DNA from: Pseudomonadota bacterium | Lineage (GTDB): Bacteria; Pseudomonadota; Gammaproteobacteria; Steroidobacterales; Steroidobacteraceae | Length of the DNA: 64,000 bases | Direction of reading: 5' to 3' | Assembly (NCBI GenBank): GCA_023457495.1 | Contig: JAEWLQ010000113.1 | Location: 129,486-193,485, forward strand | In this document: in pieces, positions 17,901-25,561 of the stretch | Numbering within the stretch: the first letter of the stretch is position 1 | How the letters are laid out: every line of letters starts with the position of its first letter | The notes under the pieces: generated by a model | Seen by the model: the letters and a program-made list of their open reading frames with translations, nothing else | The model's database searches: none | What the model was told of the DNA's origin: nothing | Position numbers and translations under genes: made by a program

Positions 17901-20895
17901 TGATCGAGAGCTCGGCCTTCTGGCCGGGCTCGTGCTGGATCGCGATCTTGATCGAGGCGATGGCCGGAGTCGCATCCGCTTCCGGCGTGAGCCAGCGGAT
18001 GCCGGGATCGAGCGTGGCCAGGTCGTACGAAGGCGCGGGCGCGTTCTCGCGCACCGTCTTGCGCAGATTGCGCGACACCGTCGCGCCGGGACCGCGCAAC
18101 ACGAGGCCGGTGGTTTCGATGCGCTGCGTCTCGCCACCGGCAAACACGAGCTCGAGCGGCGCGTTGGCCTCGAAGCGCGAACCCTCGATGACGATATCGA
18201 CGCGGCGATTCGCCGCGTGACTGGCGGCGTCGTTGCCCTGTCGCAGCGGTTCGTCGGCGCCTCGGCCGACGATCTGCACGCGGTCCGCCGGAACGCCGAG
18301 CGCCTGCGCGAGATACTCGGCAACCACGCGGGCGCGGGCTTCCGACAGCGCGTAGTTGTCCGCGAATACCTTGTTGTGGGAGATCGGCTGCGCGTCCGCG
18401 TGGCCCACCGCGCGGATCGTGATGTCGCGCGCGCCGCGCCAGGCGTCGACGTGCGCGCGCAGCGCCGACTCGTCGGCCGGCAGCAGCTCGGTCTTCATCA
18501 CGTCGAAGCGCGGCGTGAACGAGAACTGCGAGCGGGAGTAACGCGCGGAACCGCGCGACAACCGCGATTCGATCGGCTGCGTGCGCAAGCCGGATTGAGT
18601 GGGCGAATCGAACAGCACCGCGGCGCGCAGCGCGAGGTCGCCGCCGGCCGCAGGCGTCGCGCGCGTTTCGAAGCGGAAAACGCGAGTCGTGCCCGCGGGC
18701 AGCTCGCCCAATCGCGCGACGACGGCGCCGTTCGCCATGCTCACGACTGGACCGCCCACACCCTCGACCTGCGCGCGCGCGTCGGTGACCTTCACCTCAT
18801 CGACCGTGGCGCTGCCCGGCACGTATTCGATGCCGTCGGGGAGCATCACCATCACGCGCGTGTTGCCGGTCGTCACGCCGTTGACCTCGACGCGCGCCTC
18901 GTGCGCGGCCAGGCCCTCGCCCTTCGCGTCGGACAGCAGCTCGGAGCGGAAGCCAAACGCCACGTCGCCGCGCGGCGCGGCCTTCTGCCGCAGCACGAAG
19001 TCGCTGCGCCACAACGTGCCGGGGCGCAGCTCGGCGAACTGCGAATAGCCGCGGCCTGCCTGCCCCATGTGCTCGCAGGGCGCGAGCTCGAGGTAGTCAG
19101 GGATCGTGAGCGTGTCGAGCTGCACGCTGTGCGTGCCGGGATCGAGCCCCTCGAAGTGGAAGCGGCCGTTCTCGTCGGTGATGCCGTAGCGGCCGTCTTC
19201 GAGGTAAACGCGCACGTTGGCGACGCCCGCGGCCTCGCGGCCGTCCGCGTCACACGAGCCCTCGAACACGCGGCCGACGATGAAGCCCTGCTGCGCGAAC
19301 AATTCTTCGTTCATGCGCACCAGCGAGCGGGCTTCATTCGAACGCACGTTGCCCGGCGCGACCGCCTGCGCCGTGTTGACCGCGTCCTTCATGCCGCGCA
19401 TCGCGATCGTGAATTCGACCACGTAGCGCAGCTCGATCGACTCGCCGAGCGCGAGCGAGGGATGTAGATAGGTGAAGCCCGAGCCATCCGCCGCGATTTC
19501 GGGATCGGCGATGCGCGCGCCGTTCAGGCGCAGCGAGCCCGCGCGATATCGCGCGCCCGCCGGCAGGCGGTCGATTATCCGCACGCTTCCGAACGCGCCG
19601 GAATCGCTGTTGTTGCGCAGGTTCAGCGTGTACTGCACGAAGTCGCCGGTGGTCGCCATCTGCTGACCCGCGCTCTTGCGCAACAGCAGCGCTTCGCCGG
19701 CCGGATCGAGCGGTACGTCCACCGCCACGGCCGGCGCGGCGGTCACGACAAACGAATGACCGAAGGAACCCTGTTGCAGCCGGAACGGCGCGCCGGGCAG
19801 CGTCTGCAGGTCCGCTATCGTGCGCTGCGAGGGGAACGAGTAGTTGCCCGGCGGCAGGATCTCGACGCGGTAGCTGCCGGGCGCGACCAGCGGGAAACGG
19901 AACACACCCGCGGGCATGCTGTACTGGGCGCCGCCCTGGTCGGTGACGGGCTGGCCGGTGATCATCTCGCTCGGGTAACGGCTCACGCCGTCATCGCCGA
20001 ACACGTTGGCGGCAAGACCGGTCGCGACGTCGATCAGTCGTACGCGTGCGCCGTCGATGGGCGCACCGGTCTGCGAATCGAACACGAGGCCGTAAGGATC
20101 GACCAGGGCGCCGGCCGCGGCGACATCGGTCGCATCCACCGGATCGATGTAGGTCGCGTCCAGTTGTGAATTTCGCTCGACCTGCAGCGCGCAATCGTTC
20201 GCGGCCGCGTTGGTCGAGGTCGGCACGTAGCCGACGAACACGCCGGTGTTCGCACCGGTTTCGGAGAGACGCAGCACCTCCGCGTCGCCGGTCGCGCGTG
20301 CGCTCACGCGCACGTCGACGGTTTCGATCACGGACGCATCGCGATTGCGGTCGAGATCGACCACGGTGACGAAAATCGGATCGCCCGCGTGGGCGATGGT
20401 GGTTTCCTGCAGGGGGATCGGGGACAGCGGATCGAGCGCGCCGGCGCCCTGCGGAGCCGGCGCCGCAAGGGCGGCGAACGCCGTGCCCATCCGGCACTGC
20501 GTGGGACCCGCCGGGAACGAGCTCTGGCTGGCCGCCTCGTAGCGCGCGAGCCGGATGGCGGCGCGCGACGGCAGCGGTTCGACGGCCAGCCGCACTTCGT
20601 TGGAAAGAACGGTCTGCGTCGCGGAGCCCGAGTGCTCGTAAGCGACGCTGCCGACGTTGCGGACCACCGTGCCGGGCGCCGTGACCTGCGCCACGGAAAT
20701 CGCCGGCACAATGAGAACCGCCGCAAATAACAACGTTCTGCCCAAAGCGCGGTTTATCCGGCTCCAGAATGCGCCGAAGGCGGAGTAGCTAGTCGCTACT
20801 CCGCCCTCTGCGTGAGAGTACCCGTTGTTGCGGGACCCGGCTCTGGGTCGCCCTCTCGGGCTCCAGCGCCGCGTTCCCGCGGTTTCGAACTTCAT
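14914..20895 (-). CDS. Giant surface protein: DUF11 + carboxypeptidase-regulatory-like + OmpA-like + predicted C-terminal beta-barrel
   Basis: A 1993-residue exported protein. After a 45-residue basic leader and a signal-like segment (about 50-69, ending A-I-S-V-A-Q) come: a region starting V-T-A-P-G-T-V-V-R-N-V; a DUF11 domain at about 390-520 (L-P-A-G-A-R-Y-R-A-G-S-L-R-L-N-G); a SdrD-B/carboxypeptidase-regulatory-like domain at about 535-595 (G-I-T-D-E-N-G-R-F-H-F-E-G-L-D-P-G); a second DUF11-like block (L-P-D-G-I-E-Y-V-P-G-S); an OmpA-like peptidoglycan-binding domain at about 795-905 (N-Y-A-L-S-E-A-R-A, N-R-R-V-D-I-V-I); and from about 1300 a strand-rich barrel. Its ATG directly follows the TAA of the third small DUF11 gene. 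A TTG about 50 codons in (G-R-T-L-L-F-A-A-V) is another possible start, after a hairpin. Probably an outer-membrane anchor or exporter for the DUF11 proteins; that role is inferred. Confidence 0.85.
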   Translation of the reverse strand: MKFETAGTRRWSPRGRPRAGSRNNGYSHAEGGVATSYSAFGAFWSRINRALGRTLLFAAVLIVPAISVAQVTAPGTVVRNVGSVAYEHSGSATQTVLSNEVRLAVEPLPSRAAIRLARYEAASQSSFPAGPTQCRMGTAFAALAAPAPQGAGALDPLSPIPLQETTIAHAGDPIFVTVVDLDRNRDASVIETVDVRVSARATGDAEVLRLSETGANTGVFVGYVPTSTNAAANDCALQVERNSQLDATYIDPVDATDVAAAGALVDPYGLVFDSQTGAPIDGARVRLIDVATGLAANVFGDDGVSRYPSEMITGQPVTDQGGAQYSMPAGVFRFPLVAPGSYRVEILPPGNYSFPSQRTIADLQTLPGAPFRLQQGSFGHSFVVTAAPAVAVDVPLDPAGEALLLRKSAGQQMATTGDFVQYTLNLRNNSDSGAFGSVRIIDRLPAGARYRAGSLRLNGARIADPEIAADGSGFTYLHPSLALGESIELRYVVEFTIAMRGMKDAVNTAQAVAPGNVRSNEARSLVRMNEELFAQQGFIVGRVFEGSCDADGREAAGVANVRVYLEDGRYGITDENGRFHFEGLDPGTHSVQLDTLTIPDYLELAPCEHMGQAGRGYSQFAELRPGTLWRSDFVLRQKAAPRGDVAFGFRSELLSDAKGEGLAAHEARVEVNGVTTGNTRVMVMLPDGIEYVPGSATVDEVKVTDARAQVEGVGGPVVSMANGAVVARLGELPAGTTRVFRFETRATPAAGGDLALRAAVLFDSPTQSGLRTQPIESRLSRGSARYSRSQFSFTPRFDVMKTELLPADESALRAHVDAWRGARDITIRAVGHADAQPISHNKVFADNYALSEARARVVAEYLAQALGVPADRVQIVGRGADEPLRQGNDAASHAANRRVDIVIEGSRFEANAPLELVFAGGETQRIETTGLVLRGPGATVSRNLRKTVRENAPAPSYDLATLDPGIRWLTPEADATPAIASIKIAIQHEPGQKAELSINGRAVNALNYDGVALNAANTVALSRWRGVDLSDGDNTLAARIFDADGKVVWQQQRVVHYGGGPVRAEVDRAASKLVADGRTRPVIALRMFDQYGKAARAGSIATFSVDSPHRSWWEVEQLDNNQILATGSQQPQVEVGEGGLALIELEPTTVTGNAILRVRFNERQSDEYKVWLAPAARDWILVGIAEGTAAWNTIRGNMETASAADREEGFEQDGRVAFFAKGRIKGDFLLTMAYDSAREKQAARDRIRGAIEPDRYYLLYGDGTEQRFEAATQGKLYLKIERRQFVALFGDFDTGFTVTELTRYNRSLSGLRSDFGGDRVQVSGFAARTDTGLVQDELPGDGTSGLYRLSRSPIVIGSDKLRIEVRDRFEITRVVESRELSRFIDYDLDYERGTIFFKQPVPSRDLALNHVFIVADYEVRTGGDDETAAGVRVAGKLADDRLEIGASAIFEGAAAGDTRVVASDLTWRVTPGTRVRAEVARAQSDDLARPESSTAWLVEGKHVSEKLEARAWAREIDDGFGVGQQLTADTGTRSGGVDARYKFNDQFYLSGEVQHQTVLASDAKRLLVGTDLRMHRGIYNAGAGLRHVADEDASGDERVSDQAFVTASVDFFEGLFTLRGTADATLGGNDASVDYPARSVIGLDYRLNGDTSLFVEYERSEGDQIEADVTRFGVRTRPWERTQVNSSISTQATEYGPRTFANFGLTQGFEWREHWAFDVGVDQTNTLRGPDLEPLNPNAPLASGSMTEDFFAAFVGASYRRELWQFTSRLEHRNADTEERWSSTTGWYREPIEGHAMSVSLQAFDASALSGEATSAVGRFAWAFRPDSSKWIVFDRFEMKYDEELRGPMASDSARIVNNLHANWQLNPKLQLGLQYGARYVASTFDGDKYAGISDIAGFDLRRQLSRRFDLGVHGAVLHSWESDLMDYSTGFDVGVTLARNMWVSLGYNFAGFRDDDFSASRHTAQGPYLKIRIKADQDTFKDLSLDSLRPSR
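20779..20805 (-). repeat. Perfect 11-bp-stem hairpin at the start of the giant gene
   Basis: GGCGGAGTAGC at 20779-20789 pairs perfectly with 20795-20805 around a 5-base loop. It lies 90 bp inside the reading frame if translation starts at 20895, but upstream if it starts at the later TTG. No T-run follows, so it is not a classic terminator; it may slow readthrough from the small-subunit genes or affect translation. Confidence 0.7.
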
Positions 20896-22017
20896 TTAGT
20901 TGATCGTCACTCGGAAGCGCACGACGGCGATTTCCGCCGCGGTGGAACCCGGGTTGATGACACCCGCCGCGGCCGACGGCGAGTTGATCGCACCGCCCGC
21001 GACGTAAGGCATCACGCCGGCCACGTCCGAGACCGCCACGCCGTTCAAAGTGGTCGAACCCGCGACATAGCTCGTGTTGGCCGGAATGGCCTCGAGCAGG
21101 CTCGCGCCGCTCGTGACGAGACCGTTGTTCTGCACCGTGATGGTGTATTCGACGGTCGCGCCCGGAATCGCCTTGGCCTGGCCCGGAGCACTGAAGCCGT
21201 CGCTGATCACCGCGGCCGACTTCGTCACCGTGAGCGTGCCCACGAAGTACTGGTCGTACGCGAAGCTCACGCCGTCATTGGCGACGTTGCCGTCGCTGTT
21301 TCCGGTCTCGGCGAACACCACGTCGACCACGGCCGGATCGTCCGCGGTGGCGGTCGCCGCTTCGAACGTCGTGCCGTTCGACGCATCCGTCGTCGGACGA
21401 ACCACCAGGCGGATGGTCGACGCCGTCGCGTTCGCGGCCGCGGCCGGCGTATCCGCCAGCACGAACACGTACGCGCAGGCGTCTTCGCCGAGCTGCTCGA
21501 TATAGCTCTGCGTTTCACCCGCATAGGCCGGGGTCGTCATGGTCGCGGTGGAACAGGCGGCCCCAGACACTCGCGTGCTGAAGTTCTGCATGTCGAATGC
21601 GTCCGCACGGCCGAACAGGTTGGCCAGCGGGTTCAGGTTGTCGGCCGAAAGGCCGAAATCCTGCGCACCGTTGCTGGTGTTCGTCACGCGAAACACCGTC
21701 ACGACGTTGGTGAGGCCGGGGCTCGAGACGGTCGCGACGCCGTTGGTTTCTTCGGCGACGAACATCAGGCGCTTGTCGACCTTGAACGAAGTATCGGCAC
21801 CGCCACCCGCGCCGGGCGCGGAATTGCCCGTCGGGGATGAACGAATGACCGTTTGCGGCACGCCGCTGACGCTGTAGTTGACGCTGGCCCGGTTGGTGAT
21901 GTCCGTATCGAAGTTGGTGTCGGTGCCGGCCGCGAATGCGGACGGCGCCCCACCTACCAGGCTCAGCGCGACGACAGCGAGACCGACTCGCCGCATCTGC
22001 TGATTGAACGATTGCAT
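20896..22017 (-). CDS. Secreted DUF11-domain protein (third of three)
   Basis: A 373-residue exported protein with a signal peptide (M-R-R-V-G-L-A-V-V-A-L-S-L-V-G-G, cleavage near A-F-A-A-G). The mature part is strand-rich and acidic. The DUF11 hallmark I-P-A-N-T-S-Y-V-A-G-S-T-T-L-N-G-V is at about residues 295-312. It ends exactly in V-R-F-R-V-T-I-N, an ending shared with the two genes before it. The ATG at 22017 has GAGGAG six bases ahead; an in-frame TTG at 22050 does not. It is likely a structural surface subunit; no function is known for the family. Confidence 0.85.
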   Translation of the reverse strand: MQSFNQQMRRVGLAVVALSLVGGAPSAFAAGTDTNFDTDITNRASVNYSVSGVPQTVIRSSPTGNSAPGAGGGADTSFKVDKRLMFVAEETNGVATVSSPGLTNVVTVFRVTNTSNGAQDFGLSADNLNPLANLFGRADAFDMQNFSTRVSGAACSTATMTTPAYAGETQSYIEQLGEDACAYVFVLADTPAAAANATASTIRLVVRPTTDASNGTTFEAATATADDPAVVDVVFAETGNSDGNVANDGVSFAYDQYFVGTLTVTKSAAVISDGFSAPGQAKAIPGATVEYTITVQNNGLVTSGASLLEAIPANTSYVAGSTTLNGVAVSDVAGVMPYVAGGAINSPSAAAGVINPGSTAAEIAVVRFRVTIN

Positions 22018-22056
22018 GGGTACTCCTCTCTCTTGAAACAAACTACTCAAACGAAA

Positions 22057-22551
22057 CTAGTTCAGCACCGCGCGGAAACGCGCGAACGCCGAGGCGCCGG
22101 GCTGCAACGCATCCCGGAACACCCAGCGGATGTGCCGGTATTCGTCGGCGCGCGCCTTGCGCGTCGCGCCGTTCTCCTCGACGGTGAGCTGGCCGTCGGC
22201 GGCAAAAGTCCTGCCGTCGAGCGAATAACTGATGTCGCTGCCCGGACCCGTCGCGGAGTTCGCGACGTAGGTCATGTGGGCCGGCACCGCGTTGTTGATG
22301 ACCGCGTTGTCCGCCGCCTGCTTGCAGACGTTGTTGGCCGTGATGGTCCAGACCACTTCCGAGCCGGGCACGACCTTGCCCGCCGGGACGAGCTTCTTCG
22401 TCTTCTCACCCTTCTCGTTCAGGACTTCCTGTTCGATCTCGGCCGTCGACTTGAGGACGATGCAGCCCTCCGCCTGCGCCATGGCCTGCGAACCGGCCGC
22501 GCATGCGACGAGCGCGGCGAGGGCGAAAAATTTCCTGATCCCCGAATTCAT
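22057..22551 (-). CDS. Small secreted DUF11-type protein (second of three)
   Basis: A 164-residue exported protein: signal peptide M-N-S-G-I-R-K-F-F-A-L-A-A-L-V-A-C with cleavage after A-M-A-Q, then a single DUF11-like domain (V-P-A-H-M-T-Y-V-A-N-S-A-T-G). Two cysteines of the mature protein (E-G-C-I-V and N-N-V-C-K) could form a disulfide. It ends in A-R-F-R-A-V-L-N, matching its neighbours. The start at 22551 has AAGGAGA. Gaps are 32 bp to the gene before and 39 bp to the gene after, consistent with one operon. Confidence 0.82.
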   Translation of the reverse strand: MNSGIRKFFALAALVACAAGSQAMAQAEGCIVLKSTAEIEQEVLNEKGEKTKKLVPAGKVVPGSEVVWTITANNVCKQAADNAVINNAVPAHMTYVANSATGPGSDISYSLDGRTFAADGQLTVEENGATRKARADEYRHIRWVFRDALQPGASAFARFRAVLN

Positions 22552-22583
22552 CTGTGTCTCCTTCACGACGGACTTCCCGGTGT

Positions 22584-23570
22584 TCAATTGATGGTCACGG
22601 CGAACTCGATCGTTTGTGATCCGCCCGCCTGGGTGAGGGTGCCGAGCGCCACGCGCACGCGTGCCGCCGGTGTGGTTTCGTAGGCGCCGGCATCGGCGTC
22701 CGCGCCGTCGCTGAGCGCGATGCTGTTGAGGCGCAGCGAGCCCGGCACGTAGCTGGTGCTCGCCGGGATGTCATCGCTGAAGACCGTGTTCGACGCCGAG
22801 CCCGTGCCCGTCGCGCTCACGACGACCGTGTAAGTGACGCGCGCGCCCGGGACCGGATGATCGGTGCCGAACGGATCGAGCACGGCCTGGCTCTTCACCG
22901 CGCTCACGGTGACTCCCGCGACCAGGTATTCGCCCACGCCGATGGCGCGCGCGCGCGTCGTGCCGACGACCGCGAAGGTGTTGCCCGCGCCCATGTTCAC
23001 GAAGGCCGTACCCGGATCGCCGCTGCCGGTGCGCGCCTCGGCGATGAGATACGAGCGACCGATGTTGCCGTCGACCACCGACACCGGGATGTCGTTGACG
23101 ACGAAGACGTACACGAACGCATCTGCGTCGAGGGCCGGATCGTTGCTGCCGTTGTAGATGGTGTCGGCGGGCGTCAGCGTGCCGCTGCCGTCGGTGTCGA
23201 GGTAGATAGACGGGGTGGCGGCGGACGGGTCGAAGTTGTCGCCCGCGACCGCGTTGTCGAGCACCAGGGCGAAGGTTTCGGGGCCGTTGCCCGTGTTCGT
23301 CACGCGGAAGCGCAGCACCTGCGTGGCCGCACCGGGCGCAACCGGCAGCGCCGCGGCGGGCGCGGTCACGACGACATCGAGAATCTCGGCGACCGTGACG
23401 CTGACGGTGGTCGACGTTGCATTCGCATTGACCGCGCCGATGCTGTAACTGACGGACGCAGTACTATCGATATTGGTGCCGGCGGCCACGCCGACGGCGT
23501 GCGCGGGAATAGCCAGGGCGCAGGCAAGCACGATCGAGCCGGCGCAAGCCGAAGCCCGTAGGGAAAACAC
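22584..23570 (-). CDS. Secreted DUF11-domain protein (first of three)
   Basis: A 328-residue exported protein. The start is a GTG at 23570 behind GGAGGA, followed directly by a signal peptide (V-F-S-L-R-A-S-A-C-A-G-S-I-V-L-A, cleavage near A-H-A-V). A longer form from 23654 would read through a hairpin and is rejected. The mature protein carries the DUF11 pattern I-P-A-S-T-S-Y-V-P-G-S-L-R-L-N and ends in I-E-F-A-V-T-I-N. It is the first gene of the surface operon; the leader holds a hairpin, and a CRP/Clp-like site lies about 140 bp upstream. Confidence 0.85.
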   Translation of the reverse strand: MFSLRASACAGSIVLACALAIPAHAVGVAAGTNIDSTASVSYSIGAVNANATSTTVSVTVAEILDVVVTAPAAALPVAPGAATQVLRFRVTNTGNGPETFALVLDNAVAGDNFDPSAATPSIYLDTDGSGTLTPADTIYNGSNDPALDADAFVYVFVVNDIPVSVVDGNIGRSYLIAEARTGSGDPGTAFVNMGAGNTFAVVGTTRARAIGVGEYLVAGVTVSAVKSQAVLDPFGTDHPVPGARVTYTVVVSATGTGSASNTVFSDDIPASTSYVPGSLRLNSIALSDGADADAGAYETTPAARVRVALGTLTQAGGSQTIEFAVTIN

Positions 23571-23604
23571 GTTGATTACTCCTCCGAATCCTCGAGTCCC
23601 GATC

Positions 23605-23640
23605 GCGCTTCCACCCGGGACCGACTCCGGATGGAAGCGC
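23605..23640 (-). repeat. Hairpin in the leader of the DUF11 operon
   Basis: GCGCTTCCA at 23605-23613 is the exact inverse of 23632-23640, with an 18-base interior that can add two more G:C pairs. It stands between the predicted promoter and the GGAGGA ribosome site of the first DUF11 gene, so it belongs to the 5' untranslated RNA. Confidence 0.6.
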
Positions 23641-23682
23641 CAAACCCATGTCACTCACGGGTTAGGGCTCTCGCTGCCATGC

Positions 23683-23688
23683 ATAATA
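23683..23688 (-). promoter_or_regulatory. Predicted -10 element of the DUF11 operon
   Basis: TATTAT on the minus strand, with no good -35 hexamer at the usual distance. It would place transcription start near 23676 and the CRP-like palindrome at about -42.5, the position typical of class II CRP-activated promoters that lack a strong -35. Confidence 0.45.
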
Positions 23689-23710
23689 GGAATGGAAGCC
23701 CCTAGGGCCC

Positions 23711-23726
23711 TGTGATTGGAATCACG
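23711..23726. promoter_or_regulatory. CRP/Clp-family operator between the DUF11 operon and phaC
   Basis: TGTGATTGGAATCACG fits the CRP-family consensus TGTGA-N6-TCACA at nine of ten fixed bases, and its central 14 bp are a perfect palindrome. It lies between divergent transcripts and could serve both. On the phaC side it is about 52 bp upstream of the start predicted from TATAAC at 23759-23764. Confidence 0.6.
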
Positions 23727-23788
23727 CGGACCCTGTCGCCACTGGGATACAGATCACATATAACGACGACGGTCCTCCGGAGACATCC

Positions 23789-25561
23789 ATGGCAGGCAGG
23801 AAAAATCGCTCGGGCCGCGAAAAAACAACGGAAATCAGCCCTCGTGGAGCCGATTCGGACGCCGCGGCCGATAGGGAGAGTCAGCCGGAGCTCGAACGAG
23901 ACGCTGCGACCGACGCCGCCGAACAGATCCTCGGGGCGAATCCCTTGTTAGGGCTGGACCGGGACGAGTTGCTGGATGCCGCCCGCCGGCTGTTGAGACT
24001 GATGACGCTGAAACCGCAGGTACTCGTCGAAGAGAACCTGGCTTTCGGTCGCGAGCTCGTGTCCATCGCCCTGGGGAATTCGAAGGTCGCCGCGGATCCG
24101 CGCGACCGCCGTTTCAGTCACGCGGTCTGGCAGAAGAGCGGCTACTACAAGCGGCTCATGCAAGGCTTCGTCGCGTGGCGCGACATGCTGAACCGCGTGC
24201 TCGATCGCGCGGACACCACCACGGACGATCGCGAGCGCGCGCGGTTCGTGTTGCAACTCTTCACCGAATCGTTCGCGCCGACCAACTCGCCGCTGGGCAA
24301 TCCCGGCGCCCTGCAGCGCCTCACCGAAACACGCGGCAAGAGTGTGTTGTGGGGCCTGCAGAATTTCGTCGACGACCTGCTGAACAACGCGGGCATGCCG
24401 CGCCAGGTGGACGAGCGGAAATTCCAGGTCGGCGGCAATCTCGCGACGACGCCCGGCGCCGTCGTTCATCGCGGCGAAGTGTTCGAGCTCATCCAGTACG
24501 CGCCGCAAACCCCCAACGTCCAGCGCCGCCCGCTGATCATCGTGCCGCCGCAGATCAACAAGTTCTACGCGACGGACCTGGCGCCGGGGCGCAGCTTCGC
24601 CGAGTTCGCCGTGCAGCATGGCATCCAGACGTTCTGCATCAGCTGGCGCAATCCGACCGCCGCGCAGCGCGACTGGAACATGGAAACGTACCTCACGGCC
24701 TGCAAGCAGGCGATCGACATCGCCTGCGAAATCACCGGCGCCGACCGGGTCAACACGATGGCGGCCTGCGCGGGCGGGTTCACGCTCGCGACGCTGCTCG
24801 GACACCTCGCCGCCACCGGCGAAACGAAAGTCGCGAGCGCCACCCTGCTCGTCACCGTGCTCGACACCTCGGCGCCCACCTTGTTAGGCCAGTTCGCGTC
24901 GCGTTCGGGCGTCGCGGCGACGATCAAGAAATCCCGCCACGTCGGCGTGCTCGAGGGCAGCGAGATGGCGCGCGTGTTCGCCTGGCTGCGTCCCAACGAC
25001 CTCGTGTGGCTGTTCGTCGCGAACAACTGGGTCATGGGAAACCGGCCTCCGGCCTTCGACATCCTCTACTGGAATTCGGATACCACGCGGCTCCCCGCGG
25101 AATTCCATGCGGACCTGCTGAAGATGTTCATGGACAATCCGCTCGCGCAACCCGATGGCATCGAGGCGCTCGGCACCCGCATCGACATGTCGAAGGTGGA
25201 CGTGCCCGCGTACGTCGTCGCCGGCGTGACCGACCACATCACCCCGTGGCAGGCCTGTTACCAGTCGAAGAACGTCCTCAAGGGAAAGATCGATTTCGTG
25301 TTGTCCTCGAGCGGCCACATCCAGAGCATCGTTAACCCGCCCACCAATCCGAAGGCGAAGTATTTCCTCAATGCCGAACTACCCGAGGATGCGGAGGCGT
25401 GGCGGGCCGGCGCCACCGAACACGCGGGCAGCTGGTGGGATCACTGGAGCGCGTGGTATCGGCAGCATGGCGATGGCGAAGTGCCGGCGCCGCAATCGTT
25501 GGGCAGTGCGCGGCATCCGGCCGGTGATCCGGCGCCGGGGCGATTCGTCCATCAACGATGA
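23789..25561 (+). CDS. phaC: Poly(3-hydroxyalkanoate) synthase, class II type
   Basis: Polymerises hydroxyacyl-CoA into PHA at the granule surface. It is 590 residues: a charged N-terminal tail, the PhaC N-terminal domain (about 60-230) and an alpha/beta-hydrolase catalytic domain. The catalytic cysteine is in M-A-A-C-A-G-G-F-T; the aspartate is in V-T-D-H-I-T-P-W and the histidine in S-S-G-H-I-Q-S-I-V-N-P-P. The lipase-like box has A where G is usual (A-x-C-x-G-G). Similarity in the box region is to medium-chain-length (class II) synthases. It overlaps phaZ by 4 bp. Confidence 0.94.
   Translation: MAGRKNRSGREKTTEISPRGADSDAAADRESQPELERDAATDAAEQILGANPLLGLDRDELLDAARRLLRLMTLKPQVLVEENLAFGRELVSIALGNSKVAADPRDRRFSHAVWQKSGYYKRLMQGFVAWRDMLNRVLDRADTTTDDRERARFVLQLFTESFAPTNSPLGNPGALQRLTETRGKSVLWGLQNFVDDLLNNAGMPRQVDERKFQVGGNLATTPGAVVHRGEVFELIQYAPQTPNVQRRPLIIVPPQINKFYATDLAPGRSFAEFAVQHGIQTFCISWRNPTAAQRDWNMETYLTACKQAIDIACEITGADRVNTMAACAGGFTLATLLGHLAATGETKVASATLLVTVLDTSAPTLLGQFASRSGVAATIKKSRHVGVLEGSEMARVFAWLRPNDLVWLFVANNWVMGNRPPAFDILYWNSDTTRLPAEFHADLLKMFMDNPLAQPDGIEALGTRIDMSKVDVPAYVVAGVTDHITPWQACYQSKNVLKGKIDFVLSSSGHIQSIVNPPTNPKAKYFLNAELPEDAEAWRAGATEHAGSWWDHWSAWYRQHGDGEVPAPQSLGSARHPAGDPAPGRFVHQR

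Noticed and set aside
23571..23788. c-di-GMP (GEMM-type) riboswitch in the DUF11 leader
   Set aside because: The conserved GCAAAGCC-type core and the tetraloop-receptor layout are missing; only a simple hairpin is seen.
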